Shown piece after piece: positions 29,793 through 37,881 of a DNA stretch of 50,879 bases. Each line of letters begins with the position of its first letter. The stretch's first letter is position 1. Source of the stretch: an uncultured Collinsella sp. (GTDB lineage Bacteria > Actinomycetota > Coriobacteriia > Coriobacteriales > Coriobacteriaceae); contig CABUUB010000007.1 of the NCBI GenBank assembly GCA_902494625.1, positions 1 through 50,879 of the forward strand, in the 5' to 3' direction. The notes beneath the pieces are model-generated. The model saw only the letters and a list, made by a program, of their open reading frames with translations. It did not search any database and was not told the origin of the DNA. A program made the position numbers and the translations under genes.

Positions 29793-32700
29793 ATGTTGGA
29801 GCTCAAAGGTATTTGCAAAAGGTACGTTACGCAGTCGTTTACGCAGGTGGCGCTCGACAGCGTGAGCCTGTCTTTTCGGGATAACGAGTTCGTGGCCATT
29901 CTGGGACCTTCGGGGTCGGGCAAAACTACGATGCTCAACGTTATCGGTGGGCTCGATCATTTCGATTCTGGCGACCTGCTGATCGACGGTATTTCGACCA
30001 AGGATTTTCACGATCGCGATTGGGATGCCTACCGCAACAACCGCATCGGCTTTGTGTTCCAAAGCTATAACCTCATTCCGCATCAGACCATTTTGGAAAA
30101 CGTGGAGCTGGCGCTCACGCTCACGGGCGTGGGACACGCCGAGCGCCGCCAGCGTGCGCGCGAGGCGTTGGAGAAAGTCGGCTTGGGCGAGCACGTGAAC
30201 AAGCGCCCGAGCCAGCTTTCGGGTGGACAGATGCAGCGCGTGGCCATCGCCCGTGCTCTGATCAATGATCCCGAGATTGTGCTGGCCGACGAGCCGACCG
30301 GCGCTTTGGATTCAACGACGTCCGTACAGGTCATGGACCTGCTCAAGGACGTGGCGCGCGACCGCCTGGTCATCATGGTCACGCACAATCCCGAGCTGGC
30401 GTACCAGTACGCTACGCGCATCGTCAATCTAGCGGACGGCAAGATCACCGACGATTCCGACCCTTTCGATGTCGCCGACGCCACGCGCCGCGAGGCCAAG
30501 CCTACGCGCAAAACCTCGATGAGCTTTGTGACGGCGCTGGGGCTTTCTGCTCGAAACCTCATGACCAAGAAGGGCCGCACGGCCATGACTGCCTTTGCGG
30601 GCTCGATTGGCATTATCGGTATCGCGGCGATTCTGGCGCTGTCCAATGGTGTAAACGGCTACATCAAAAAGGTCGAGGAGGATACGCTCTCGAGCTACCC
30701 GCTTACGATCTCCAGGCAGGACTACGACCTGTCGTCCATGATGGGCGGACAGGGGGCCGCGGATGACGATACGTCCAAGAACGAGGGTTCGTCCGACGAC
30801 GGCACCGACGGCAAGGCTCAGGGAACCGATAGGATCCCTGTGGTCACGGCCGTAAAGGATATGTTTGCGAGCGTTAAGTCCAACGACATGAAGAGCTTTA
30901 AGGCATGGCTCGATGCCGGTGGCGACGGCATCGATAAAGAGGTCAACGCCATTCAGTACGGCTACGGTGTATCGCCGGTTGTCTATCGTGCCGGCAAGGG
31001 TGACGAGAAACCCGTTCGGCTGGTGCCCAATGCCATGACCGAGGCCATGAGCGGAGGCGCGAGCTCGGCGGCAACGGTGAGCATGGAATCCATGGGAACC
31101 TCGGTCTTTAACGAGATGATTGAAGACCAGAGCCTGCTCGACAGCCAGTACGATGTCGTCGCCGGTCATTGGCCCACGTCCGCAAACGAAGCCGTAATGG
31201 TGCTTTCGAGCCGCGGTACGGTGGGCGACTATACGCTCTACAGCATCGGTGCGCTGGATATCGATGAGCTCAACGACCTGGTTAACAGCGCCATGACGGC
31301 TGACGGTAAGATCGAAACGCCCGAGACCGGCGCCGACTTTACCTACGACGATGCGCTGTCCACGACGTTTAAGGTGCTGTCGCCGGCCGATGCCTATCGC
31401 AAAAACGAAGAGACCGGCATGTGGACCGACATGTCTGACGACGCCGACTTTATGGCTGCCAAGGTTGCCGACGGTATTGACGTGCACATTGTGGGCGTGG
31501 TGCGACCTAACGAGACGGCCAATGCGAGTGCGTTGTCTCCGGGCATTGCCTATACGCATGCACTGACTCGCCAGCTTATGGAGCGCGCCGCCGATTCGCA
31601 GATTGTGCAGGAGCAACTCGCCCACCCCGAGACGGATGTTTTTACGGGCAAAACCTTCGACGAACTGCAAGGCGAGGCCAAGCAAGGCGTGGATCTGGGC
31701 AGCATGTTCAGTGTGGACGAGGCGGCGCTCAAGAGCGCGTTCTCGTTCGATACGTCTGCGCTTTCGGGTGCGGCCGGCGGTATGGACCTGTCGGGTCTTG
31801 ACTTGTCCGGGCTGGACATTGACCTTTCGGGCGTTGGCAAGGACATCGACTTCAGCGACATCATGGCAAAAGCGCCAACCCCAGATTTCTCGGGTATCTT
31901 TGACGGTCTGGAACTCACGCCCGAGCAAATGCAGCAGGTGGGAACACTAGCCAACCAGCTGTTTGAGGGCTTTTTGCAGTCTGATCAGTTTAAGGCGCTG
32001 TCGCCCGAAGATCTTAAGGACGCGTCAAAGCTCTCTGCCGCATTCTCGACGTATCTTGAGAATGATGACACAGCTCAGCAAATCCTGGCCCAGCTCAAAG
32101 CGCTCGGCGGCGATGCCCTGGCCGAGCGTCTGCAGCAGGCGATGAGCGACTATGTGCAAAAGCAGCTGGCTCCGTATCTGCAGCAGGCTATGGATCAGGT
32201 GATGAAGGCAATCAGCGAGCAGATAGCGTCGACGGTATCATCCCAGCTCAAGGCGGGCGCGGCAGGGCTTATGGACCAGGTGGCGACGCAGATGTCTTCG
32301 AGTTTTGAAAACCTGGCGGGCGCCATGCGTGTGGATGCGAGTGCCTTTGCTCGTGCCATCCATTTCAACATGGACGCCGAGGACCTGAGTTCGCTCATGA
32401 TGAGCTATGCCAAGGCGTCGAAGCTCACCTACGACAACAATCTGACCACGTTGGGCTATGCGGATGAGGCAGACCCCATCTCGGTCAAGATTTTCCCGCG
32501 CGACTTTGAGGCCAAGGAGCGCGTGCTCGATCACATCGACGCGTACAACAAGCAGGTCAAAGCCTCTGGCCACGATGAACAGGCAATCTCATACACCGAC
32601 TACATGGGCATCATCATGGGTTCGGTGACCGACATCGTGAACACCATCAGCTTGGTGCTCATCGCATTCGTGAGTATCAGCCTGGTGGTGAGCTCCATCA

Positions 32701-33047
32701 TGATCGGCATCATCACCTACATCAGCGTGCTGGAACGCAAAAAGGAGATTGGCATCCTGCGCGCGATCGGCGCGTCGAAGCGCAACGTGGCCAACGTATT
32801 CAATGCCGAGACATGTATCGAGGGCCTCATTGCCGGCGTCTTTGCTATTGTCGTCGTGGTGGCCGTGAGCTTTCCGGTTAATGCCTGGGCGCTTGCTGCC
32901 AAACAGGTACCCAATCTGATGAGCCTGCCCGTGCAGGATGCGCTGGTGCTCATTGCAATTTCGGTGCTGCTGACGGTTGTCGCTGGCCTGCTGCCGGCCC
33001 GTAGCGCATCCAAAAAGGATCCCGTGGAAGCCCTGCGCTCCGAATAA
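29793..33047 (+). CDS. Single-chain ABC transporter, ATPase fused to FtsX permease (MacB-like)
   Basis: A 1084-residue fusion. The ATPase covers about 1-225: Walker A GPSGSGKT (38-45), signature LSGGQ (142-146), Walker B IVLADE (162-167). A first membrane helix follows near 266-285. The long extracytoplasmic region of about 630 residues includes LSGLDLSGLDIDLSG-type repeats near 665-680 and a Gln-rich helical stretch near 770-850. Three C-terminal membrane helices carry the FtsX signature (SVLERKKEIGILRAIGASKR). MacB systems act on peptides, toxins or lipids through mechanotransmission. I start at ATG 29793 after GAGAGG. No partner protein is adjacent. Confidence 0.92.
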   Translation: MLELKGICKRYVTQSFTQVALDSVSLSFRDNEFVAILGPSGSGKTTMLNVIGGLDHFDSGDLLIDGISTKDFHDRDWDAYRNNRIGFVFQSYNLIPHQTILENVELALTLTGVGHAERRQRAREALEKVGLGEHVNKRPSQLSGGQMQRVAIARALINDPEIVLADEPTGALDSTTSVQVMDLLKDVARDRLVIMVTHNPELAYQYATRIVNLADGKITDDSDPFDVADATRREAKPTRKTSMSFVTALGLSARNLMTKKGRTAMTAFAGSIGIIGIAAILALSNGVNGYIKKVEEDTLSSYPLTISRQDYDLSSMMGGQGAADDDTSKNEGSSDDGTDGKAQGTDRIPVVTAVKDMFASVKSNDMKSFKAWLDAGGDGIDKEVNAIQYGYGVSPVVYRAGKGDEKPVRLVPNAMTEAMSGGASSAATVSMESMGTSVFNEMIEDQSLLDSQYDVVAGHWPTSANEAVMVLSSRGTVGDYTLYSIGALDIDELNDLVNSAMTADGKIETPETGADFTYDDALSTTFKVLSPADAYRKNEETGMWTDMSDDADFMAAKVADGIDVHIVGVVRPNETANASALSPGIAYTHALTRQLMERAADSQIVQEQLAHPETDVFTGKTFDELQGEAKQGVDLGSMFSVDEAALKSAFSFDTSALSGAAGGMDLSGLDLSGLDIDLSGVGKDIDFSDIMAKAPTPDFSGIFDGLELTPEQMQQVGTLANQLFEGFLQSDQFKALSPEDLKDASKLSAAFSTYLENDDTAQQILAQLKALGGDALAERLQQAMSDYVQKQLAPYLQQAMDQVMKAISEQIASTVSSQLKAGAAGLMDQVATQMSSSFENLAGAMRVDASAFARAIHFNMDAEDLSSLMMSYAKASKLTYDNNLTTLGYADEADPISVKIFPRDFEAKERVLDHIDAYNKQVKASGHDEQAISYTDYMGIIMGSVTDIVNTISLVLIAFVSISLVVSSIMIGIITYISVLERKKEIGILRAIGASKRNVANVFNAETCIEGLIAGVFAIVVVVAVSFPVNAWALAAKQVPNLMSLPVQDALVLIAISVLLTVVAGLLPARSASKKDPVEALRSE

Positions 33048-33078
33048 TGTGACAAGGGACGGTCCCTTTGTCACATTG
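33046..33078. repeat. Palindromic intergenic repeat (GTGACAAAGGGAC type)
   Basis: The left arm AATGTGACAA-GGGAC and right arm GTCCCTTTGTCACATT are complementary except for one missing base. It starts at the ABC gene's stop codon and may work as its terminator. Related copies are at 39232-39264 and 39544-39577, which marks a dispersed repeat family. Confidence 0.8.
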
Positions 33079-33170
33079 AGACCCTTGCGAAAACGGGGTC
33101 TAATTACCGTTCGGCAGGTTAAGAACTCCCTCTCCCCGCTTAATGCTTGACGAAGAGTCCTCTGGTTTAT

Positions 33171-33186
33171 ATACCTATCGGTAGGC
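33171..33186. promoter_or_regulatory. TetR-type operator before the first MFS gene
   Basis: ATACCTATCGGTAGGC holds the palindrome CCTA-TCGG-TAGG. Its complement reads CTACCGATAGGTAT, similar to the sites at 35297-35365 (CTACCGAACGGTAGGTAT) but with the centre shortened by four bases. It lies 36 bp before the MFS start. Binding by the TetR protein at 34641-35219 is inferred. Confidence 0.5.
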
Positions 33187-33221
33187 ATATAGGATGTATT
33201 GCCGATAGAAATGGAGCAACC

Positions 33222-34502
33222 ATGACTCTCACCACACCAGCCAAAAAAGATTGTCTCCGTGAAAGCGGCGCATTTGCTTGGGTCGTCGTTATTGCGCTCG
33301 GCTTAATGTCCGCCGGAACAACTGGCACATATAGCATTATTGCCGGCTCATTCGTTGCTCCAGTATGTGAAGATCTGGGCTTTGACTACACTTCTTTTTC
33401 TTTCTATTTCACCGCGATTCTTCTTGGCCTTGCGCTTGGGCTTCCGCTTTTGAGTCGCTTCATTCCAAAAGTAATCGGCAAACCATGGCATATTTGCATT
33501 GAACTCGTCCTTATTGCCGCCGGCGCCGCAATGGCGTTCTACACCGAGGTCTGGATGTTCACCGTCTCCGCCGCAGTGATCGGCATCTGCTTTTCGTTTA
33601 CAACGGGCGTCTGCATGTCCGATGTCATTGACCAATGGTTCAGCAAATCGTCCGGTCTCGCCATCGGCCTCGCTTGGGGCGTTAATTCTCTCTGCACGCT
33701 GTTATTGAGTCCTGTCATTACGCTGGTCATCGAGCAGCAAGGCTGGCGTACGGGATACATCGTGCTTGCGGCCGTTTCTGCAGCTATGATTTTGCCTGCA
33801 AGCGCATTTATCATTCGCCTTAACCCCTCTGATCGCAATATGCTTCCGTACGGAGAGACCGCCTCCGAAACCCATGAGAGCTGCAGCGCCGATGAGCAGG
33901 AAGATGTCCTTTCGGGCATGGCACTCCGCGATGCCGCGAAAACGCCGTCTTTTATTCTCTGTGTCCTCTTGCTTTGCGTGGCGCAGCTCACCTGCTGCAT
34001 GAACCAGCTGTTTCCAACCTATGCAAGCGAGGTCGGTTTCAATCCTATCGTAGGAAGCTTAATGGTCTCGGCAGCTTCGTTTTCCGACATCTTCCTAAAT
34101 CCCTTCGTGGGCAAAACATGCGACAAGCTTGGCGCTATTAAAGCAACGGTCGCATGGACAGGTGTCAGCATTCTTTCATTCCTGCTTCTTATCATTGGCG
34201 GAAGCAATGAGACCGTTTCCATCATTGCAGCTGGTGTAAACGATGTCATGTTCGCCATCGTTGGAACCGCAATGCCGATGCTTCTCCTCTCGCTCTTTGG
34301 ATCACGCGATTTTGGAAGGATCTATTCGATCGTTTGCTCAGCGGGCTATGTCGTCGGTGCTTTTGGAATGCCGGTCATGATGAAGGTTTACGGGATGGCA
34401 GGGTCATTCCAGGGAGTATTTATCTTCTGCATTGCCTGCAACCTTATGATTGCTGCGTTTGCTATCGTTTCCGGCTTTCTCAATAAGGCTGCTGAAAAGT
34501 AA
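33222..34502 (+). CDS. MFS transporter, OxlT-like (first copy)
   Basis: A 426-residue carrier with 12 predicted membrane helices in two halves and a charged central loop (SCSADEQEDV). The first helix region reads GLMSAGTTGTYSIIAGSF; QWFSKSSGLAIGLAWG and GSRDFGRIYSIVCSAGYVVG are the oxalate/formate-antiporter-type signatures. I start at ATG 33222 after a GGAG site. It is strongly similar along its whole length to the MFS gene at 37882-39147, but uses more A/T-ending codons. A strong terminator separates it from the TetR gene. Substrate unknown; exchange of a deiminase-pathway substrate or product is inferred from the neighbours. Confidence 0.9.
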   Translation: MTLTTPAKKDCLRESGAFAWVVVIALGLMSAGTTGTYSIIAGSFVAPVCEDLGFDYTSFSFYFTAILLGLALGLPLLSRFIPKVIGKPWHICIELVLIAAGAAMAFYTEVWMFTVSAAVIGICFSFTTGVCMSDVIDQWFSKSSGLAIGLAWGVNSLCTLLLSPVITLVIEQQGWRTGYIVLAAVSAAMILPASAFIIRLNPSDRNMLPYGETASETHESCSADEQEDVLSGMALRDAAKTPSFILCVLLLCVAQLTCCMNQLFPTYASEVGFNPIVGSLMVSAASFSDIFLNPFVGKTCDKLGAIKATVAWTGVSILSFLLLIIGGSNETVSIIAAGVNDVMFAIVGTAMPMLLLSLFGSRDFGRIYSIVCSAGYVVGAFGMPVMMKVYGMAGSFQGVFIFCIACNLMIAAFAIVSGFLNKAAEK

Positions 34503-34538
34503 TAAGCGCCGATTTGCATCGGCATAGATTGCCATGCA

Positions 34539-34587
34539 ACAGGGGTCGACTCCAAGCCAGACTGGAGTCGACCCCTGTTTTCGTTTT
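34539..34587 (+). terminator. Intrinsic terminator after first MFS gene
   Basis: A 16-bp perfect stem ACAGGGGTCGACTCCA / TGGAGTCGACCCCTGT with an 8-base loop, followed by TTTCGTTTT on the plus strand. It insulates the MFS gene from the convergent TetR gene. Confidence 0.92.
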
Positions 34588-34640
34588 AAAGGTTGCCCGC
34601 AGGCACCATGGGTGCCAACATGCGCTTCAGCTTGGCTGGT

Positions 34641-35219
34641 TTATTTGAACATAAGCTCGACTATTCCCGCCCAAACCGCTTTCTCATCAATATCCTCACC
34701 TTGAGCGACCGTATTGCTTGCTCCCTCCAGAACGGTATAAAGAATTTGTACGTAGAGCATTACGTCGGCGCTATCGGAAAACGCGCCAATCTCTACACCA
34801 TGAAGAAGGATGTCTTTAAGCGCATCCATGGTTCGTTTGGTCGCCGTCGCTTGACGTTCCTGAACTGCAGGAATTCGATTTGCTTGAACGCTAACCTCGG
34901 CCAGCACGCGCCGGCGCTTTTCATCGCTTCGATAGCCACCTATAACTGAATTGCCGAGCTCGATAAGCGCGGCCTTGAACCCGTCCCTATCGACTATTAG
35001 CGAGTAGTCGCGCTGATAGTCAATGGTCGGAAACATGCTGTCCAAGAGCGTAGTGAAAATCTCCTCTTTTGAGGGAAAGTAGTAGTACACCGACGGCTTG
35101 GATATACCGACAAAGTCGCAAATCTTTCCGATAGACGCTTTGTCATAACCGACTTCTGCCACAAGATCGTACATTGCGTCCAATATTTTTTTTCTTGTGC
35201 TCACGCTGCATTTCTCCAT
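34641..35219 (-). CDS. TetR-family transcriptional regulator
   Basis: A 192-residue TetR repressor. The DNA-binding region is clear: TRKKILDAMYDLVAEVGYDK, then SIGKICDFVGISKPSVYYYFPSKEE. The C-terminal domain is helical with ligand-pocket character. ATG 35219 has GGAAG 9 bp upstream; a GTG five codons in has GGAG and is an alternative. It diverges from the deiminase operon, with at least two palindromic sites in the gap. A run of eight A residues on the coding strand (35186-35193) falls in codons 9-11. It probably represses the deiminase genes and the first MFS gene until a guanidino or amine ligand binds. Confidence 0.92.
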   Translation of the reverse strand: MEKCSVSTRKKILDAMYDLVAEVGYDKASIGKICDFVGISKPSVYYYFPSKEEIFTTLLDSMFPTIDYQRDYSLIVDRDGFKAALIELGNSVIGGYRSDEKRRRVLAEVSVQANRIPAVQERQATATKRTMDALKDILLHGVEIGAFSDSADVMLYVQILYTVLEGASNTVAQGEDIDEKAVWAGIVELMFK

Positions 35220-35296
35220 TGCAAATCACTTCCGCACTACCAACATTATTAAGGATGGCAACGGAACATCAATTCGTGTCCAAACATGACCACTAT

Positions 35297-35365
35297 ATAC
35301 GGCGAACGGTATGTATCAGTAGGCGAGCGGCAATTATTCAAAATTATCTACCGAACGGTAGGTAT
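35297..35365. promoter_or_regulatory. Paired TetR-type operators in the divergent region
   Basis: Two related sites, ATACGGCGAACGGTATGTAT (from 35297) and CTACCGAACGGTAGGTAT (35348-35365), share CGAACGGTA-GTAT. The second has the palindrome TACCG-AA-CGGTA. They lie between the TetR start and the deiminase start, with a similar site before the first MFS gene. Tandem repression of both directions is inferred. Confidence 0.65.
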
Positions 35366-35443
35366 AGTAGTACTATAGCAGGTGAAACCCCGCTATTGTC
35401 GCGGCCGGACAGCATCGCGGGAAACCCGACGGAAGGACCAACC

Positions 35444-36682
35444 ATGTACGAGAACTATCGTATGCCGGGCGAGTTCGAGAAGCGCTCCAACGTCTATGTG
35501 ACATGGCTTCCCGATTACATCCGTGCAGAGGGCTACGATAACCGCCAGCCCTGCGTTGACGTGATCAAGGCTCTGCTCGAGTATGGCGACGTTACGGTCA
35601 ACCTCAATTGCGGCACCCCCGGCTCCTATGAGGAGGCTTGCTCGCGACTGAAGGAGGAGGGGGTTGATCTCGATCGCATCGAGATCACGCAGTTCGAAGA
35701 CTCCAACTTCTATGTCCGCGACAACGGTCCCAGCATCATGGTCGACGACAAGGGCCATTCTTATATGGTCAACCCCGCTTGGACCTATTACGGCGTGTGG
35801 GACAAGAACTCCCCGGAGTGCCAGTCCGCACGTAAGGCAGCCGTTCACATGGCGGTTGCGCTCGGTTGCTTCGATATCGTCAATTCCGAAATGGTTTCGG
35901 AGGGCGGCGACCGCGAGTTTGACGGTCACGGCACTCTGATCGCCATCGAGGACACGGAATGCCGCAAGCGTAATCCCGAGTTCACGAAAGAGGAAGTAGA
36001 GGCCGAGTATAAGCGCATCTACAACCTCAACAAGGTTATCTGGCTTCCGCAGCCTATGCTCGAGGACGACGACTATCGACTGGGCATCCTCGACGAGAAG
36101 GAAGACGGAACTCCCGTCTTTGGCATGAGCTTTGCAGCTCACATTGATGAGATGTGTCGCTTTATCACTCCGAACAAGATTCTTCTTGCCGAGGTGTCCG
36201 ATGAAGAGGCAGCCTCGAGCAAGGCTGGAGCAGAGTCTCGTCGCCGTATTGAGGCAGCCTACGAGATCCTGAGCAACGAAACGGACTGGGAGGGCAAGCC
36301 CTTCGAGATCGTTCGTATGCCCACCGCCGAGCCTATTGAAGTCGTTATCGCCCCTGGCGATGAAGATTACGAGCTCTATAAGGGCTTCATCGACGAAATG
36401 GGCGGCAAGTTTATGGATGGCACCCCCTGGCCCGAGGGCCCCGTCCACTTCTACGCCGCAGCGAGCTACTGCAACTTCCTGATTTGCAACGGCGTCGTTC
36501 TTGGCCAGCGTTATTACCACGAGGGCATGAGCGAGGTCGTGAAAGAGAAGGATGAGCAGGCCAAGGCAGTTCTTGAGAGCTGCTTCCCCGATCGCAAAGT
36601 CATCATGATTGATTCCCTCGCGCTTAACCTGTCCGGCGGCGGCGTGCACTGCTGGACTAAGGACGTGGCGGCCAGTCGTTAG
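35444..36682 (+). CDS. Agmatine deiminase-family enzyme (divergent, substrate uncertain)
   Basis: A 412-residue guanidino-group-modifying enzyme of the pentein fold. Family catalytic residues are visible: D93 in VRDNGPS, E153 in SEGGDREFDGHGTL, H233 and D235 in AHIDEMCRF, and nucleophile C403 in SGGGVHCWTKD. Agmatine deiminases normally read DSWARDMGP and GGNIHC; here the first motif is SNFYVRDNGP and the last GGGVHC, so the substrate pocket differs. It hydrolyses a guanidine to a ureido group plus ammonia. I start at ATG 35444 after GGAAGGACC. A carbamoyltransferase and an MFS carrier follow in the same direction. Confidence 0.87.
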   Translation: MYENYRMPGEFEKRSNVYVTWLPDYIRAEGYDNRQPCVDVIKALLEYGDVTVNLNCGTPGSYEEACSRLKEEGVDLDRIEITQFEDSNFYVRDNGPSIMVDDKGHSYMVNPAWTYYGVWDKNSPECQSARKAAVHMAVALGCFDIVNSEMVSEGGDREFDGHGTLIAIEDTECRKRNPEFTKEEVEAEYKRIYNLNKVIWLPQPMLEDDDYRLGILDEKEDGTPVFGMSFAAHIDEMCRFITPNKILLAEVSDEEAASSKAGAESRRRIEAAYEILSNETDWEGKPFEIVRMPTAEPIEVVIAPGDEDYELYKGFIDEMGGKFMDGTPWPEGPVHFYAAASYCNFLICNGVVLGQRYYHEGMSEVVKEKDEQAKAVLESCFPDRKVIMIDSLALNLSGGGVHCWTKDVAASR

Positions 36683-36729
36683 TGAGCCTTAGAGCCTGCG
36701 CTCTTTGGCTTAGGCGCCACATGTACCGC

Positions 36730-36761
36730 TCCCCGAGGGATATCCGTGTTTTCCTCGGGGA
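36730..36761 (+). other. Intercistronic hairpin between deiminase and carbamoyltransferase
   Basis: A 9-bp stem TCCCCGAGG / CCTCGGGGA with a 14-base loop, without a T-run right after it. It sits 45 bp before the carbamoyltransferase start. Partial termination or mRNA stabilisation could set the ratio of the two enzymes. Confidence 0.6.
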
Positions 36762-36805
36762 CACATTCAACAATAATTTTGATAATAATTCGAAAGGAAA
36801 TAGGC

Positions 36806-37870
36806 ATGAACAACAGCCTCCGCGGTCGCGACTACATCAACATCCATGATCTCTCCTCCGAGGATTTCCGCTATCTCATCGATCTTGCCTGGAACCTTAA
36901 GGCTCAGAAGAAGTCTGGTGTCGACCAGCGCTACTTCCCCGGCAAAAACGTCCTCGCCAACTTTGAGTGGGGCTCGACCCGTACTCGTTGCGCATTCGAG
37001 ACCTCCTGCAATGATTTGGGCATGGGCTTCACTTATCTGACCAACTCCCACATGGGTGACTGCGAGACCGTCAAGGATGCCATGCGCGTCTTTAACGGCA
37101 TGTACGATCTCATCGTCTACCGCGCACAGAAGGACGAGCAGTTCCTCTATGACGTCGCCGACCTGGTTGACATCCCGGTCATCAATGCCCTTACTCTCGG
37201 CGATCACCCGACTCAGATGCTCGCTGACGCTCTTACGATGGAAGAGCAATGGGGCGGTCTGCGTACGAGCCGCGGCAAGAAGATGGCTTTCGTTGGCAAC
37301 TGCGCCGGCGCCCCAGTGTGGTATGGCCGTCTGTGCGCTATGCTCGACATGGACTTCCTCGCCATCGGCCCCGACGACCTCCGTCATCAGATGTGCAAGG
37401 AAATGATCGAAGAGGTGGAGGCCTGCTACGCCAAGTACGCTCCCAATAGGACCTTTACCATCACCTCTGACCTCGATGCCCTAGATGGCGTTGACGTTAT
37501 CGTTACCGAGGAGTGGCGCTACATCAACCCCGAGTGCGGAGAAGAGGTTCTGGATCCCGACGACTACAACTCCTGGTTGGGCGATGCCGAGTCTCTGTAC
37601 CCCTATCGCGTCACCAGCGAGCTGTGCAAGCGCACCAACAATCCCGACATCTTCTGCATGCATGAGCTTCCCTCTGTCCACAACGCTGATCACCGTGTTG
37701 GCAAGATGCTCCTCGACCAGTGCAAGAACGACCTTCATCGCGAGATCATCACCGAGGGTTTCGAGATTGCCGACGAGTGCTTTGAGGCCAACGCTTCGGT
37801 CATCTTCCGTGAGGCAGAGAACCGTCAGCACACCATCAAGGCCGTTATGTGTGCCCTTCTGGGTCTCTAG
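36806..37870 (+). CDS. Aspartate/ornithine carbamoyltransferase-family enzyme with HELP motif
   Basis: A 354-residue carbamoyltransferase-fold protein. The carbamoyl-phosphate motifs are present: STRTR at 57-61 and HPTQ at 134-137. The second-substrate motifs are unusual: ornithine and putrescine enzymes carry HCLP, here HELP (286-289), and the DxxxSMG-type loop is replaced by TEEWRYIN near 234-241. So the acceptor amine is probably not ornithine. The C-terminal NRQHTIKAVM helix is normal for the family. ATG 36806 follows AAAGGAA. With the deiminase upstream it could release an amine and carbamoyl phosphate, which a carbamate kinase elsewhere could use for ATP. Confidence 0.85.
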   Translation: MNNSLRGRDYINIHDLSSEDFRYLIDLAWNLKAQKKSGVDQRYFPGKNVLANFEWGSTRTRCAFETSCNDLGMGFTYLTNSHMGDCETVKDAMRVFNGMYDLIVYRAQKDEQFLYDVADLVDIPVINALTLGDHPTQMLADALTMEEQWGGLRTSRGKKMAFVGNCAGAPVWYGRLCAMLDMDFLAIGPDDLRHQMCKEMIEEVEACYAKYAPNRTFTITSDLDALDGVDVIVTEEWRYINPECGEEVLDPDDYNSWLGDAESLYPYRVTSELCKRTNNPDIFCMHELPSVHNADHRVGKMLLDQCKNDLHREIITEGFEIADECFEANASVIFREAENRQHTIKAVMCALLGL

Positions 37871-37881
37871 GAGCTGCGTCA

